DNA of 59,434 nt from Levilactobacillus paucivorans (GCF_001437125.1 NZ_JQCA01000165.1:1-59434); one strand, 5' to 3'; counted from the first letter of the stretch, positions 17,405 through 26,195 are shown. Program-made: numbers and translations. The notes: generated by a model from the sequence alone, not told the origin.

Positions 17405-17563
17405 TATACATGGGACGTATACTATAGAACTAACAACAATATTAAATTAAATATTCAACCATTAGTTCGATATGACCAAATTTATCTGGCTAATGATTAT
17501 GGCAGTTATGTTTTTCCTGCTCAAGAAAAGATTGCACCTGTGTCTATTAAAGGGCTGTACTAA
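17405..17563 (+). pseudogene. Decayed gene fragment (C-terminal remnant)
   Basis: A 52-codon open stretch between a TAG and a TAA reads like real protein (for example NIQPLVRYDQIYLANDYGSY then VFPAQEKIAPVSIKGLY) but has no start codon or ribosome binding site. Upstream the frame is closed. It runs straight into a perfect palindrome. I take it as the tail of a lost gene, perhaps a surface or secreted protein, but do not recognise the family. Confidence 0.35.
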
Positions 17564-17604
17564 AAAGAAGCTACCTTTACGGTAGCTTCTTTTTAGTACA
17601 GCCC
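17552..17604. terminator. Perfect 24-bp inverted repeat
   Basis: GGGCTGTACTAAAAAGAAGC plus TACC is perfectly complementary to the segment ending GTACAGCCC, with a TTTAC loop. The A/T runs inside the arms make it a bidirectional terminator. A piece of one arm (TTTAGTACAGCC) recurs near 58611, so it may also be the end of a lost mobile element. Confidence 0.65.
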
Positions 17605-17653
17605 AAGACGCACGTCAAATCAATAACTCTATTCAGTTCGTCTAAACTCTTAT

Positions 17654-17725
17654 TGCGCCCCCCGAGAGTCGAACTCGGATCATGAGGACCGAAATCTCAT
17701 GTGCTATCCATTACACTAAGGGCGC
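17654..17725 (-). tRNA. tRNA-Arg(UCG)
   Basis: On the minus strand the acceptor GCGCCCT pairs with GGGGCGC, the D-arm is GTGT/GCAC, and the T-arm CCGAG/CTCGG carries the loop TTCGACT. The anticodon loop is TTTCGGT, giving UCG. The 31-39 pair is A-C, a mismatch, and the variable loop is 4 nt. No CCA is encoded. The isotype rests on this loop reading. Confidence 0.85.
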
Positions 17726-17770
17726 ACAACACCTTTATTCTAGTACAAAATTTATTAAATGGCCACTTTC

Positions 17771-18097
17771 CTAGCGGGCGCCGGAAGCTTTGATGGCCGC
17801 TTGCTCCAGATCGGCAGACGTCTGATCGGCATCCTTCCTAAAATCCGCAATGAACGTGTCACCCTGTGGCTGAACCGTGGCGGTTTGATCACCGTTGATG
17901 TCGGTCACGATCAACGCTTCATCCTGCCAAGTCGCCGTGTCATAGTGCCCGTCTTCGATCTGATCCAGGTAAGCCTGGAAGGTATCCAGCACGGCCTGAT
18001 GGATGATCTGGTCTTCACTCCAGGTTTCCCCCTGTTGTTTCAGTTGCAGCTGACGCATTTGGACCTCATCCATATCGGTTGGAATTTGAATGTACAT
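17771..18097 (-). CDS. Small hypothetical protein
   Basis: 108 residues, starting MYIQIPTDMDEVQMRQLQLK. GGGAGG lies 9 nt before this ATG, so the longer upstream frame is not used. It is acidic and Gln/Asp-rich, with no signal peptide or membrane helix. The first half is probably helical (QQGETWSEDQIIHQAVLDTF) and the second half beta-rich (EALIVTDINGDQTATV). I do not recognise a family. It lies alone between a tRNA and the divergent MarR gene. Confidence 0.7.
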   Translation of the reverse strand: MYIQIPTDMDEVQMRQLQLKQQGETWSEDQIIHQAVLDTFQAYLDQIEDGHYDTATWQDEALIVTDINGDQTATVQPQGDTFIADFRKDADQTSADLEQAAIKASGAR

Positions 18098-18235
18098 GTG
18101 ATAATGCCTCCCATAAATTAGGTTTACTGCTATTCTAGCACTTCTTTGCCCCAGATAAGTGGCTGACCTCATCCCCATTGGCGATCTGGTGTAAACTAAG
18201 AGTAAGCACCATAACGACGACTGAGGAGGTGGCTC

Positions 18236-18691
18236 ATGGAAGACTCGATACTAGACTTTACCACGAATTTGGCCATCCTCCACCGGCAATTTCAGCGGGC
18301 GATGAACCAGATCTTGGAAGCCGATGCCATGCCGGTAAATATCACTGAATTCTATTTGTTAGTTCTCGTTTCCGAAACCAGCCAGTTAAATCAACGCAAG
18401 GCAGCCTGGACCATGGCGGTCGACGAAGGCCTAATGGCCCGAATGGTTCAACACCTGGTCAAACTAGCCTTGATTGAAAAGGAAACTGACCCTAAGGACC
18501 GTCGTAACCGGCGCCTGACCCTCACGATTGCCGGCCAGGATCTGGTTACGCAGGCCATTGCCGTTTTACATGATTGGTGGCAACAGGTGACCCCAGATAC
18601 TGACTTTGACTACGCCAGTATCACCACCCAACTCCAGTATTTATCGAGTCGGGTTCTACAGTCCGGTCCGGTCACGGAACAACACTCATAA
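18236..18691 (+). CDS. MarR-family transcriptional regulator
   Basis: The 151-residue protein should dimerise and bind DNA through the winged helix at about residues 45-105. MAVDEGLMARMVQHLVKLAL is the recognition region, and DPKDRRNRRLTLTIAGQDLV is the beta-wing with the conserved D-R-R/T-G layout. GAGGAGGTG precedes the ATG. It is followed after 29 bp by the nnrE gene and is likely cotranscribed with it. Its target is unknown; the MFS exporters to the left are candidates, but nothing in the sequence proves this. Confidence 0.88.
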   Translation: MEDSILDFTTNLAILHRQFQRAMNQILEADAMPVNITEFYLLVLVSETSQLNQRKAAWTMAVDEGLMARMVQHLVKLALIEKETDPKDRRNRRLTLTIAGQDLVTQAIAVLHDWWQQVTPDTDFDYASITTQLQYLSSRVLQSGPVTEQHS

Positions 18692-18720
18692 GTTCTCATA
18701 CCCACCTAAGGAGGGGATCA

Positions 18721-19371
18721 ATGATGAGTAAAGCCATTACCATTGCCGAAGCCCAACGCTACGACGCGCACACCACGAACGAGATCGGTATTCCCGCGTT
18801 GGTTCTCATGGAGCGCGCCGCTTTGGCAACGTTCAATAACATTTTAAATGATGATTTCGATCTGAGCCGTGTCGTTGTCGTCGCCGCCGTTGGTAACAAT
18901 GGTGGTGACGGCATCGCGGTCGCCCGCCTCTTACACATCCGCGGCATCGACGTCGAGGTTTACCTGCTGGGTGACCCCGACAAGGCAACCCCTCAGACGC
19001 AACAACAGCTCAAGATTGCCAATTACTACCACATTCCATTTACCACTGACCTGAACCACGTGGTCAACGCCACCGTCATCATCGACGCTATCTTCGGCGT
19101 CGGCCTCTCCCGTGAAATTCACGGCAAGTTCGCCGATGCCATCAACGCCATTAACGCCGCCGATGCCAAGACCGTCGCCATCGATGTGCCTTCAGGCATC
19201 AACGCCGACACTGGTGAGGTCATGGGCGTCGCGGTTGTCGCCGATAGCACGGTCACCATGGCTTACAACAAGATTGGCCTGTTGACCGCTACCGGGAAAC
19301 GTCACAGTGGCACCGTCCACGTCGCTGATATTGGAATTTACGCCCAGGATCGCCTCGAACATGCCCGTTAA
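18721..19371 (+). CDS. nnrE: NAD(P)H-hydrate epimerase
   Basis: 216 residues of the YjeF N-terminal (Rossmann-like) domain, which epimerises the damaged cofactor NAD(P)HX so that a separate dehydratase can repair it. AQRYDAHTTNEIGIPALVLM at the start, VGNNGGDGIAVARLLHIRG (the cofactor site), IIDAIFGVGLSREI and AIDVPSGINADTGEV are the conserved blocks. The dehydratase domain of fused enzymes is absent, as in many Firmicutes. The start is after AAGGAGGGGATCA; two ATGs are adjacent. Confidence 0.92.
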   Translation: MMSKAITIAEAQRYDAHTTNEIGIPALVLMERAALATFNNILNDDFDLSRVVVVAAVGNNGGDGIAVARLLHIRGIDVEVYLLGDPDKATPQTQQQLKIANYYHIPFTTDLNHVVNATVIIDAIFGVGLSREIHGKFADAINAINAADAKTVAIDVPSGINADTGEVMGVAVVADSTVTMAYNKIGLLTATGKRHSGTVHVADIGIYAQDRLEHAR

Positions 19372-19481
19372 GGACTTGGTAATGCAACGACCCTAACCCC
19401 GCCTAATCACTCCGGGTGGGCCTTGAAAGTACGCTACACTAGACTGTGCGAAAGCTGAGTGACTTTCGTGTTTCTTGACGG

Positions 19482-19512
19482 GAAGTCCGATAACCATCGG
19501 GCTTCTTTTTTT
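19482..19512 (+). terminator. Terminator ahead of the dipeptidase gene
   Basis: GAAGTCCGA pairs with TCGGGCTTC and is followed by seven T's. A second hairpin (GCGAAAG with CTTTCGT at about 19448-19469) lies just upstream. No gene lies between nnrE and this site, so it ends either nnrE or a short untranslated RNA. Confidence 0.75.
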
Positions 19513-19593
19513 GCGCCCAAACGGTAAGCCCTTTCACAAGCTTTTCGTTGATGAACCCGGTATACTGAGCCTAATTCTTATTGGAGGTGCCCC

Positions 19594-20163
19594 ATGTCTC
19601 AACTCGAAACTGGTTTTAGCAATATTCAAGCGCTGGATCCCAGCATCCAAGTCGACCTGCGCTACGCCACCACAAACAACTTTACCAGCCAAATTGTCTA
19701 CGACTTTACCACTGCCATCGCCCGTACCGGTACGGCTAAGAAGCTCGCGGCCGCCAGTGCTCAGCTCCGTGAACAGGGCTATCGGCTCAAGGTCTGGGAT
19801 GCCTACCGTCCCGTGACTGCCCAGGAACGACTCTTTGAAGTCTACCCGGACCCGTCCTTCGTCGCAAAACCCAATTCCAACTTCTCACATCAGAAAGGCG
19901 TGACCTTTGACCTCACGCTCTGTGACTCAGACGGTAACGAACTCGAAATGCAAACCCCGTTCGATGATTTCACAGCATCGGCCCATCGCGATGCCCCGCG
20001 CACGGCCATTCAGGAACAGCACTACCGCATCTTGAACGACGCCATGACCGCGGCGGGCTTCGTGGGCTATAGCAACGAGTGGTGGGACTATCGCGATAGC
20101 CAGATGGACGAATACGGCCCTTCAGCAGCAAATCCTAATGACTACCAGATTATTTCGGAGTGA
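19594..20163 (+). CDS. D-alanyl-D-alanine dipeptidase (VanX/DdpX-like)
   Basis: The 189-residue zinc peptidase hydrolyses D-Ala-D-Ala. VWDAYRPVTAQ carries the conserved substrate Arg, FSHQKGVTFDLTL carries the His and Asp zinc ligands (seven residues apart, as in VanX), and NEWWDYRD is the position of the ExxH motif, with Asp in place of the third-ligand His. Lactobacilli of this group build peptidoglycan ending in D-Ala-D-Lac and are intrinsically vancomycin resistant. A cytoplasmic dipeptidase that removes D-Ala-D-Ala fits that physiology. No signal peptide is present. Start at ATG after GGAGG. A family A repeat begins 16 bp after the stop. Confidence 0.88.
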   Translation: MSQLETGFSNIQALDPSIQVDLRYATTNNFTSQIVYDFTTAIARTGTAKKLAAASAQLREQGYRLKVWDAYRPVTAQERLFEVYPDPSFVAKPNSNFSHQKGVTFDLTLCDSDGNELEMQTPFDDFTASAHRDAPRTAIQEQHYRILNDAMTAAGFVGYSNEWWDYRDSQMDEYGPSAANPNDYQIISE

Positions 20164-20178
20164 TAGAAAATAACCGGC

Positions 20179-20357
20179 GCCTGCGGCTGCCAGGGATTAC
20201 GCCTGCTGTGGGGACGCTTCAGCCCCTTGGGCTTCTCGCTCGATTTGAAGTCCCGCCAGAGGCGCGGGTCTTCAAAGTCGCCCGTGATGTAAGGCCGAGA
20301 AAATCACTCGGTCTAACATCACCCACCACGGCCGGCTCCATCCCTACCTCCTCCGGC
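20179..20357 (+). repeat. Family A structured repeat, copy 1
   Basis: Begins GCCTGCGGC, ends CCTCCGGC. Outer stem AGGGAT/ATCCCT. Hairpin 2 is CGATTTGAAG with CTTCAAAGTCG. Hairpin 3 is GTGATGT-AAGGCCGAG with CTCGGTCTA-ACATCAC. It is in the same direction as, and just after, the dipeptidase gene. Copy 8 at 58415 is its closest relative. Confidence 0.8.
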
Positions 20358-20401
20358 TAGACTTGTCTTTGGAAGTAACATGGTTGGCTTAATCCTGGAT
20401 A

Positions 20402-20556
20402 TTGCGACACGATTTGTCAGACTTACAATATTTCTGAATACGACAGAGTGTGAGTCACACTGAATTTCAAAGTTTGTCATCAAGAATCTATATCACTTGA
20501 TATCAACAGGAGTCAAACGGTTATCTTGAGGATAAGCGTTCGACTCCTGTTTTGGT
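20402..20556 (+). ncRNA. Candidate small RNA between two family A repeats
   Basis: TTGCGA (20402-20407), 16 bp, TACAAT (20424-20429) form a plausible promoter. A strong terminator (AACAGGAGTC at 20505 with GACTCCTGTTTT ending about 20553) follows with no gene in between. The roughly 120-nt transcript contains a perfect AGTGTGA/TCACACT hairpin. It resembles no RNA I can name. Confidence 0.4.
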
Positions 20557-20626
20557 TTTCTCTTTTGGCTGACCGACTGGCTACCTGAATAAATCAAATC
20601 CACCACCGGATGACCCGAACTAGTAT

Positions 20627-20810
20627 CAGCCGCAGGGCTGGTGAAAATGAGCCCAGCCGTGGGAATTCCCTTAGCGATGGGCTGTATCGCTTAGGGAATT
20701 GCTAGGTTTGAGACTCGTAGAGGCTCGAACCTAAGCGTGGAGACCGCTCTTTGGCTCCGCGCGTGCGCCCACAGCGTTCCGGTCTCATTTTCACCAGCCC
20801 TGAGGCGCTG
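20627..20810 (-). repeat. Family A structured repeat, copy 2 (divergent)
   Basis: The outer stem CAGGGCTGGTGAAAATGAG pairs perfectly with its complement at the other end (19 bp). On the minus strand it contains GCTGTGGG, GAGCGGTCT, a TTAGGTT/AACCTA hairpin and a long AATTCCCTAAGCGA hairpin in the order seen in other copies. It lies just past the end of the leftward gene at 20922 and in its direction. Confidence 0.65.
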
Positions 20811-20921
20811 ATCCTCATTATTTAGATCTATTTAACGCTCAGGAGTTAGCCATGTCCAAAACAACTAGCAATGCCAGCAAGATAAAAAATAGCCAAGACA
20901 GAACGTCTCGGCTACAACTCA

Positions 20922-21548
20922 CTATTCCTTTAACATAAACGAATGATCCGGAATCCGAATCAACGTGAAGCGGTTGGCCAATCGGCCGGCATGTAACCCG
21001 ATCCCATTGACAAAGGACTTCTTGTAGGTCGTCTCGATGACCCCGACCCAAGCCTTCTGGTGTCGTTGATCATACTTTTTGACCTTCTTTTCATCCCATT
21101 GATAGGCTGAGGCTGGCAAGTTAATGGCCTTCTTACCCGCTGCGACCGTGGCGTCCGTACTGTTGACCTGGTATTTTTCACCCTCGGTCAGATACGTGTA
21201 CTGCTGGACCGGTTTCTTACCGTCACTGTTGTGGACCACAACATAATAGGCGGAGCCACTCCCTGTACCCGTAGTGATTACCAGGGGTTCATAGCGCGTC
21301 GTTTCGCTAACCCGACTGCCCAGCTGGTTCACATTTTGGAAGAACGTCGTGTAACTCATCCCACCAAAGAACAACAGCCACACCACTAACTCAACGGTTG
21401 AAATGGTGAAATTACGCCACGAAAAGCTGTGATGTTCCGTCACGATGAGGTGAATGCGGCGAACCCGCATGTCGTGGACCATCCAGACCAACGCGACCAG
21501 GACTAGGACCCACAAGGTCATCCCCACTAAGTTCCAAGTTGATTTCAT
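20922..21548 (-). CDS. LVIS_2131-family membrane protein
   Basis: 208 residues with two N-terminal membrane helices (about residues 4-24 and 45-65: LVGMTLWVLVLVALVWMV; VELVVWLLFFGGMSYTTFF) and a C-terminal domain of about 140 residues, probably outside, rich in Tyr/Thr/Lys. The layout and sequence match what I know as the LVIS_2131 family of lactobacilli, whose function is unknown. The start at MKSTWNL is preferred over an in-frame TTG seven codons upstream because of the GGGAA box before it. It stands alone, with a family A repeat downstream. Confidence 0.75.
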   Translation of the reverse strand: MKSTWNLVGMTLWVLVLVALVWMVHDMRVRRIHLIVTEHHSFSWRNFTISTVELVVWLLFFGGMSYTTFFQNVNQLGSRVSETTRYEPLVITTGTGSGSAYYVVVHNSDGKKPVQQYTYLTEGEKYQVNSTDATVAAGKKAINLPASAYQWDEKKVKKYDQRHQKAWVGVIETTYKKSFVNGIGLHAGRLANRFTLIRIPDHSFMLKE

Positions 21549-21700
21549 AGTTTCCCAATTCCCTTCCAAAAATAAACCCCTCTATATGGGTATTTCTGTT
21601 CTCTATTAGCTTACGAGATTCACGCCGGGAATACAAGCCACAGCGGCGAAAATTAAGTTATACTGAGGGTAGTTCTCATCTTAGAAAAGAGGCGTTCCCC

Positions 21701-22657
21701 GTGTGTACTAGTCTAACCTATACCACCGCTTCTGCCCACCATTTTTTTGCCCGGACCATGGATTTTCCCACGACTACCCCGTGGCGCCCGGTTTTTCTGC
21801 CAAGACACTATCATTGGCAGCCTGCAGTCGGACCTTTACGAACGAGTCAGTACGCCATTCTGGGCGGCGGTCGCCGAGCCAGCGATTGGCACGCCTACCT
21901 CCTCGGAGATGGCATCAATGAGGCCGGTCTGAGCTGTGCTGAACTGTATTTGCCAGGCGCAGCCACCTATGTCGACCACACCGTCACTGGGAAAATTAAT
22001 TTGGGACCACAGGATTTCATCACCTGGGCCTTAGGTGAACACGCCACCTTAACTGAAATCATCGCCGATCTTCCGCGGGTGACGCTCCTCAACCGTCGCT
22101 GGGGCCAAGCCACGGCCGTCTACCCCTTCCACTGGATCCTAAGCGATCCCACCGGGCAAACAATCGTGATTGAACCGACGGGTGGCCCCCTTCAAGCGCA
22201 GGTCAACCCGGCCGGCATTCTCACCAATACCCCGATCCTGGCCACCCACTTGAAAAACCTCAACCGTTATCTGGGGGTAGCTGGCGATGATTTTACCTTG
22301 GAAACTATTCAAGCTGCCAAGGCCGTCATTGCCTCGGGCCAGACCTTGCCAGCCAAAACCATCCCCACCGATCGTTTCATTCACATGGCCATTCGGCGCT
22401 GGGGGACCCCGATCGCTGAAAATGATGCGTCCAGCACCCGTGAAATTTTCCAATGGTTAGCAGAGGTTAGCCTCCCATTTGACCCCAAAAGACAGGGTCA
22501 ACCCAACCATAATTACACCCATTACCGATCAATTTTCAATTTAGAAGCCAAAATGCTCACTTTTCAATCCCGCCGATCACGGCGTTTGCAACAAATCGTT
22601 TTGACTCCTGAAATGGCGTCACACCGGAATTTCCCTCATGCCTATCCGGTTGATTAA
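21701..22657 (+). CDS. Choloylglycine hydrolase family protein (bile salt / penicillin acylase type)
   Basis: 318 residues, starting GTG-TGT so that Cys2 becomes the N-terminal nucleophile after Met removal (MCTSLTYTTASAHHFFARTM). FFARTMDF carries the conserved Arg and Asp, EAGLSCAELYLPG the loop with the substrate site, and ILTNTPILATH the conserved Asn. An Arg near residue 235 completes the Ntn site. The family hydrolyses amide bonds of conjugated bile acids, penicillin V or N-acyl homoserine lactones. Sequence alone does not separate these; the residue after the oxyanion Asn and the loops look less like classical BSH. No signal peptide, so intracellular. Confidence 0.85.
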   Translation: MCTSLTYTTASAHHFFARTMDFPTTTPWRPVFLPRHYHWQPAVGPLRTSQYAILGGGRRASDWHAYLLGDGINEAGLSCAELYLPGAATYVDHTVTGKINLGPQDFITWALGEHATLTEIIADLPRVTLLNRRWGQATAVYPFHWILSDPTGQTIVIEPTGGPLQAQVNPAGILTNTPILATHLKNLNRYLGVAGDDFTLETIQAAKAVIASGQTLPAKTIPTDRFIHMAIRRWGTPIAENDASSTREIFQWLAEVSLPFDPKRQGQPNHNYTHYRSIFNLEAKMLTFQSRRSRRLQQIVLTPEMASHRNFPHAYPVD

Positions 22658-22817
22658 TCGCCAATGTTGCAAAGCTTAACATTACCTTTAACGCGATTGA
22701 TATTGGTTTGAGACATAACTGTAACAACTCCCTGATAGTATTAGTTCTGTTGAATCGAACGGAACAAGTTTTCAAAACTAAAAATACTAATTAAAAAAGA
22801 GGAGTTTGTTTACATTT

Positions 22818-23291
22818 ATGAAGAAGACGTTAGCTAAAATCGCATTATCCCTGATCGCCATGGCCGCATTCGTGCTGGCTGGCTTTGCCTTGACCCAACC
22901 GGTCAGTGCATCCGCAAAGACGATTTCCTACAGCAAATTACATAAGGTTGCCAAGAAGCAATTAGGTAAGCCTTACGGTTGGGGCTCAGTTGGTCCTTCC
23001 CGCTTTGATTGCTCTGGCTTCACTAAGTACGTTTACAAAAAGGGTGGTAGCAAATCTATTCCACGGACTGCCCAAGCCCAATACAACCACTACAAGCACG
23101 TTAGCTACAAGAACATCAAGAAGGGTGATTTGGTCTTCTTCGGTGGTTCAAAGCACTCCATCTCTCACGTTGGACTTTACGTTGGTGGCGGTAAGATGAT
23201 TGATTCTCAAAACCGTGGTGTTGTGACTGAAAAGGTTCACGCCCCTTGGTGGCACGCTGTTGGTTACGCTCGCGTAGCAAACGTTAAGTAA
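22818..23291 (+). CDS. Secreted NlpC/P60 cell-wall endopeptidase
   Basis: 157 residues: a signal peptide (residues 1-33, ending VSASA) followed directly by one NlpC/P60 domain. FDCSGFTKYVY holds the catalytic Cys, SISHVGLYVGGGKMIDS the His, and HAPWWHAVGYARV the third polar residue. It cleaves peptide stems of peptidoglycan (D-Glu/L-Lys type bonds) outside the membrane. No LysM or SH3 targeting domain is present, so it is a minimal hydrolase. The ATG at 22818 is used; the in-frame TTG four codons earlier would overlap the AGAGGAG box. A terminator follows. Confidence 0.92.
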   Translation: MKKTLAKIALSLIAMAAFVLAGFALTQPVSASAKTISYSKLHKVAKKQLGKPYGWGSVGPSRFDCSGFTKYVYKKGGSKSIPRTAQAQYNHYKHVSYKNIKKGDLVFFGGSKHSISHVGLYVGGGKMIDSQNRGVVTEKVHAPWWHAVGYARVANVK

Positions 23292-23330
23292 TTTAAATTT
23301 AACTAACCTTCATAAGTAAATAGACTGTGT

Positions 23331-23361
23331 CCCCCATCGTACGTCGCGATGGGGGATTTTT
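23331..23361 (+). terminator. Terminator after the NlpC/P60 gene
   Basis: CCCCCATCG pairs with CGATGGGGG, then ATTTTT. Confidence 0.88.
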
Positions 23362-23369
23362 GTATAAGA

Positions 23370-23479
23370 GTGTTCCCCGAGCCGCTTAGGTTCTGAGCTT
23401 TAACGTCATAACCGTAATGCCCCCGGGTCTGGGACATTGCGGTTATAGGGTTAAGCGCAGGAACCTAAGCGGGGAACAC
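23370..23479 (+). repeat. Family B structured repeat, copy 1
   Basis: Outer stem: GTGTTCC and CCGCTTAGGTTC on the 5' side (separated by a 5-nt bulge CCGAG) pair with GAACCTAAGCGG and GGAACAC on the 3' side. Inner hairpin: ATAACCGTAATG with CATTGCGGTTAT. Between the stems lie GAGCTTTAACGTC and AGGGTTAAGCGCAG, which recur in the copy at 49025 although the stems do not. Confidence 0.7.
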
Positions 23480-23662
23480 ATTTCGGAAGCCGCCAGCACC
23501 AGTAAAGAGCGGCGAGAACCGATCCTCTTTTATTAAGGACCTACAGCAGTCCACGACAACGCCAGTTAAGCCACTTCCCACATCCTCACAAACTTTCACC
23601 CAACCAAAAACGAGCCTTGCCAGCCAGATTCCAGCCAACAAGACTCCTTTAATCTCCGAATT

Positions 23663-24007
23663 TCAGTTAAAACCGCTCAACATCATCCACACAATTCCCA
23701 TGATCGGAATGACCGTCCACCAATTGTTTGACAAGAACTCCCAGAAATTCTCCTCAGACGTCCTTTGCCGTGGTGTCTCAGGGTCACGCACACGCTCTCC
23801 TTCGGCTTCACCACTAACCAATTCATTCAAGTCGACTTGTAACAAATTGGCCAGCTTAACCAGCGTCCCAATATCCGGCGACGTTTCCCCCTGCTCCCAC
23901 TTCGAAATTGATTGACGTGAGACAAATAGCTGACGCGCCAACTGTTCCTGAGACAGATTCCGTCGTCGGCGGATCTTGACTAACTGCTGACTAAATTCAT
24001 TTTCCAT
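23663..24007 (-). CDS. XRE-family regulator with C-terminal membrane helix
   Basis: 114 residues. Residues 5-60 form an HTH_3 domain (NLSQEQLARQLFVSRQSISK, then WEQGETSPDIGTLVKLANLL). A short linker (about 66-92) leads to one C-terminal membrane helix (NNWWTVIPIMGIVWMMLSGF). Membrane-tethered XRE proteins of this size are common in lactobacilli, and their signals are mostly unknown. It stands alone, with GGGGGATGAAGTAG before the ATG. Confidence 0.88.
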   Translation of the reverse strand: MENEFSQQLVKIRRRRNLSQEQLARQLFVSRQSISKWEQGETSPDIGTLVKLANLLQVDLNELVSGEAEGERVRDPETPRQRTSEENFWEFLSNNWWTVIPIMGIVWMMLSGFN

Positions 24008-24194
24008 CTACTTCATCCCCCTTGATTAACTCACATTATAGTCGGAGCTGCCAGGGGCGACTAGCAAGCAAAGACGAACATCACGTACTTTGCCCGGGCT
24101 AGTTGCGCCCGTAACCCGGGCAGAACCGGTTGCGAATCCCGTGATAACAATATTTGTCCCAATGACGTCTTCTATCAATCACGGTAAGTAATAA

Positions 24195-24228
24195 GGCGTT
24201 AGTTTCCGTTAACAACGGAACTAACGCC
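24195..24228 (-). terminator. Terminator after the S9 peptidase gene
   Basis: A near-perfect 16-bp stem (GGCGTTAGTTTCCGTT with AACGGAACTAACGCC) lies 10 bp past the stop, with TTATT following on the minus strand. Confidence 0.75.
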
Positions 24229-24237
24229 CTATTTTAG

Positions 24238-26195
24238 TTATTCCTTAACTGACGGATGCGCATCAAACCACGCGGTCATATCGTCTATCCGTTGCACACG
24301 AAGACTTGGTAGCCCATTACGCGACACCCCATGGAAACTCTGCGGGTAACGAATCATATCGGCATCGACACCGTGGCGTTTAACCGCGGTGAAGAATTCT
24401 TCGGACTGACTGATTGGGCAGCGCATATCCCACTCACCGTGTAACAATCGAATTGGCGTCGTGACATTCTGGGCATAAGCTAACGGCGAGCGTTGCCAAT
24501 ACTCACTCACGCCGCCCTCATCGAAGAGATCCCCGGCCAATTCATCCGGATTGAAGTAAAAGCCAATATCACTGGTCCCAAACAAACTAATCCAGTTGGT
24601 CACCGATCGTTGGGCAACAGCTGCCGCAAAGCGTTTCGTGTGACCCACGGCCCAAGTGGTCATGAAGCCCCCGTAAGATCCGCCGGCAATGTACTGACGG
24701 TCTGCGTCTAACTCAGGGAACTTCGCGAGGGCTACATCCAAACCACTCATCACGTCGCGATAGTCGTGTTCACCATAATGACCGATCACCGCGTCCTGAT
24801 AGGCCTGACCATAACTGGTTGAGCCCCGTGGATTGAAGAAGACCACCCCATATCCGCGACTAGCGTGCACCTGAAATTCATAGAAGAAGGTATCGCCATA
24901 GTTCGCATGCGGTCCCCCGTGGACGTAGAGCAGGACTGGCGTCTGCTTAGCGGTCGTTTGCGCTGGGAGGTACCAGCCTTCCAACTCTTGGCCGTCGGTA
25001 GCCTCAAACGTGAAGCGTTGCGGATGAGCGTACTCATGAGTGTCTTCATAGGCTGCGTTTGGGTTCACTAGGATTCGTTCGTTACCATCGCTCAGCGTAT
25101 GCCGAACAAGGAGGCTTGGCCGATCCTGAGCAGACACCGCAAGAACGACGGCATCGTCATCGAGAACGGTAAAGTCAACGATCTCGCGTGGCCGATCGTC
25201 CAACAGGCGAACCAAGCCACCATCCCCCACATAGAGTTGACTATGGCCGTGGAAGGCGGCGGTGAACACGAAGTGCTGGCCATCCAGCCACTGCGCCAAT
25301 TTGCCACTCGGGTTCTGGGTGAAGTCAGCCGCAAATTCCGGTACCGGATCCGCATCCAACGATGCCGTCTGATTGACTAACTCGCCAGTCTCACGATTGG
25401 CAAGATAAACGTTGGCCACGGTATGTAGGCCATGTGAGCCATCGTTGCCCACAATAAGGACTCGACGACCATCCGCGGAAATTGTGGCATCGGCCACCTG
25501 ACCCTTGAGTTCACTGGTCAGATCCGACCACTCACGGGTGGCAGTGTCTAAACAGTAGGCATGACGCGTGAAATCCCGGTCATCGTCTGGCCGGACGTCC
25601 TTAATCACCGTGAGCCATCGGCACTGGCACTGGTCAAGTCAAAGTCCGTCCCTTGACTCAAAACCTCTCGCAGCTGATCGGTCTCTGGTCGATAGCGCCA
25701 AACCCGATAGGTCACGTGCTGGGGCAACCAGCCATGACCATCGGCCTTATTAATTAGGCGAGAAACGTGTCGCGTTTGCGGAAAGTCCTCGGCATTCAAG
25801 AATTTCGGTTGTTCCGTGGTCTCGGTAGTTTTGAAAAAGATGGTCTGTTGATCGCCACTCGCGAGTACCGTGCTGACAGCTTGTTCCGGCATTAAGGTCG
25901 TTACGGCCAGCGCTTCACCACCATTGAGTGACGTGGTAAAAAGTTGTGGCTTGGCCTGTCCAACCTTCGCGGCAAAGTAAAGTCGCTGACCCGCTACAGC
26001 TGGTCGGGTATTCTGTTCACCGACGCTTCCCGCGGTCCAGACCTCGCCACCACTGACGCCGCGAACCACCGCACGATAGCCGTTGCTGGCCCGATCGACG
26101 CTATTTTCTACGAAAAAGATCCGATCGCCAGCTACGACCGGTTGTGTGATTGATTTTAGGTTAAATAAATCCTGTGCTTGCACGCTCTGGGTCAT
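24238..26195 (-). pseudogene. S9-family (acylaminoacyl/prolyl oligopeptidase-like) peptidase, frameshifted
   Basis: Two overlapping frames make up one enzyme. 25605-26195 gives the N-terminal beta-propeller part (MTQSVQAQDLFNLKSITQPV, from a start with AAGGAG). 24238-25608 gives the rest of the propeller and the alpha/beta hydrolase with GGSYGGFMTTW (nucleophile Ser), EWDMRCPISQSEEF (Asp) and SFHGVS (His). The first frame ends ADGSR-stop exactly where the second continues VIKDVRPDDD, so one lost base (CGGTGATT where CGGGTGATT would stay open) splits the gene. The GTG at 25606 has no ribosome binding site. The catalytic half is intact but would lack the propeller start. A sequencing error is possible. 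Such enzymes trim peptides in the cytoplasm. Confidence 0.8.

Noticed and set aside
20160-20360. 66-aa open frame in family A copy 1
   Set aside because: It overlays the structured repeat; a similar frame in copy 8 (58399-58665) arises from the same repeat. No ribosome binding site; composition follows the hairpins.
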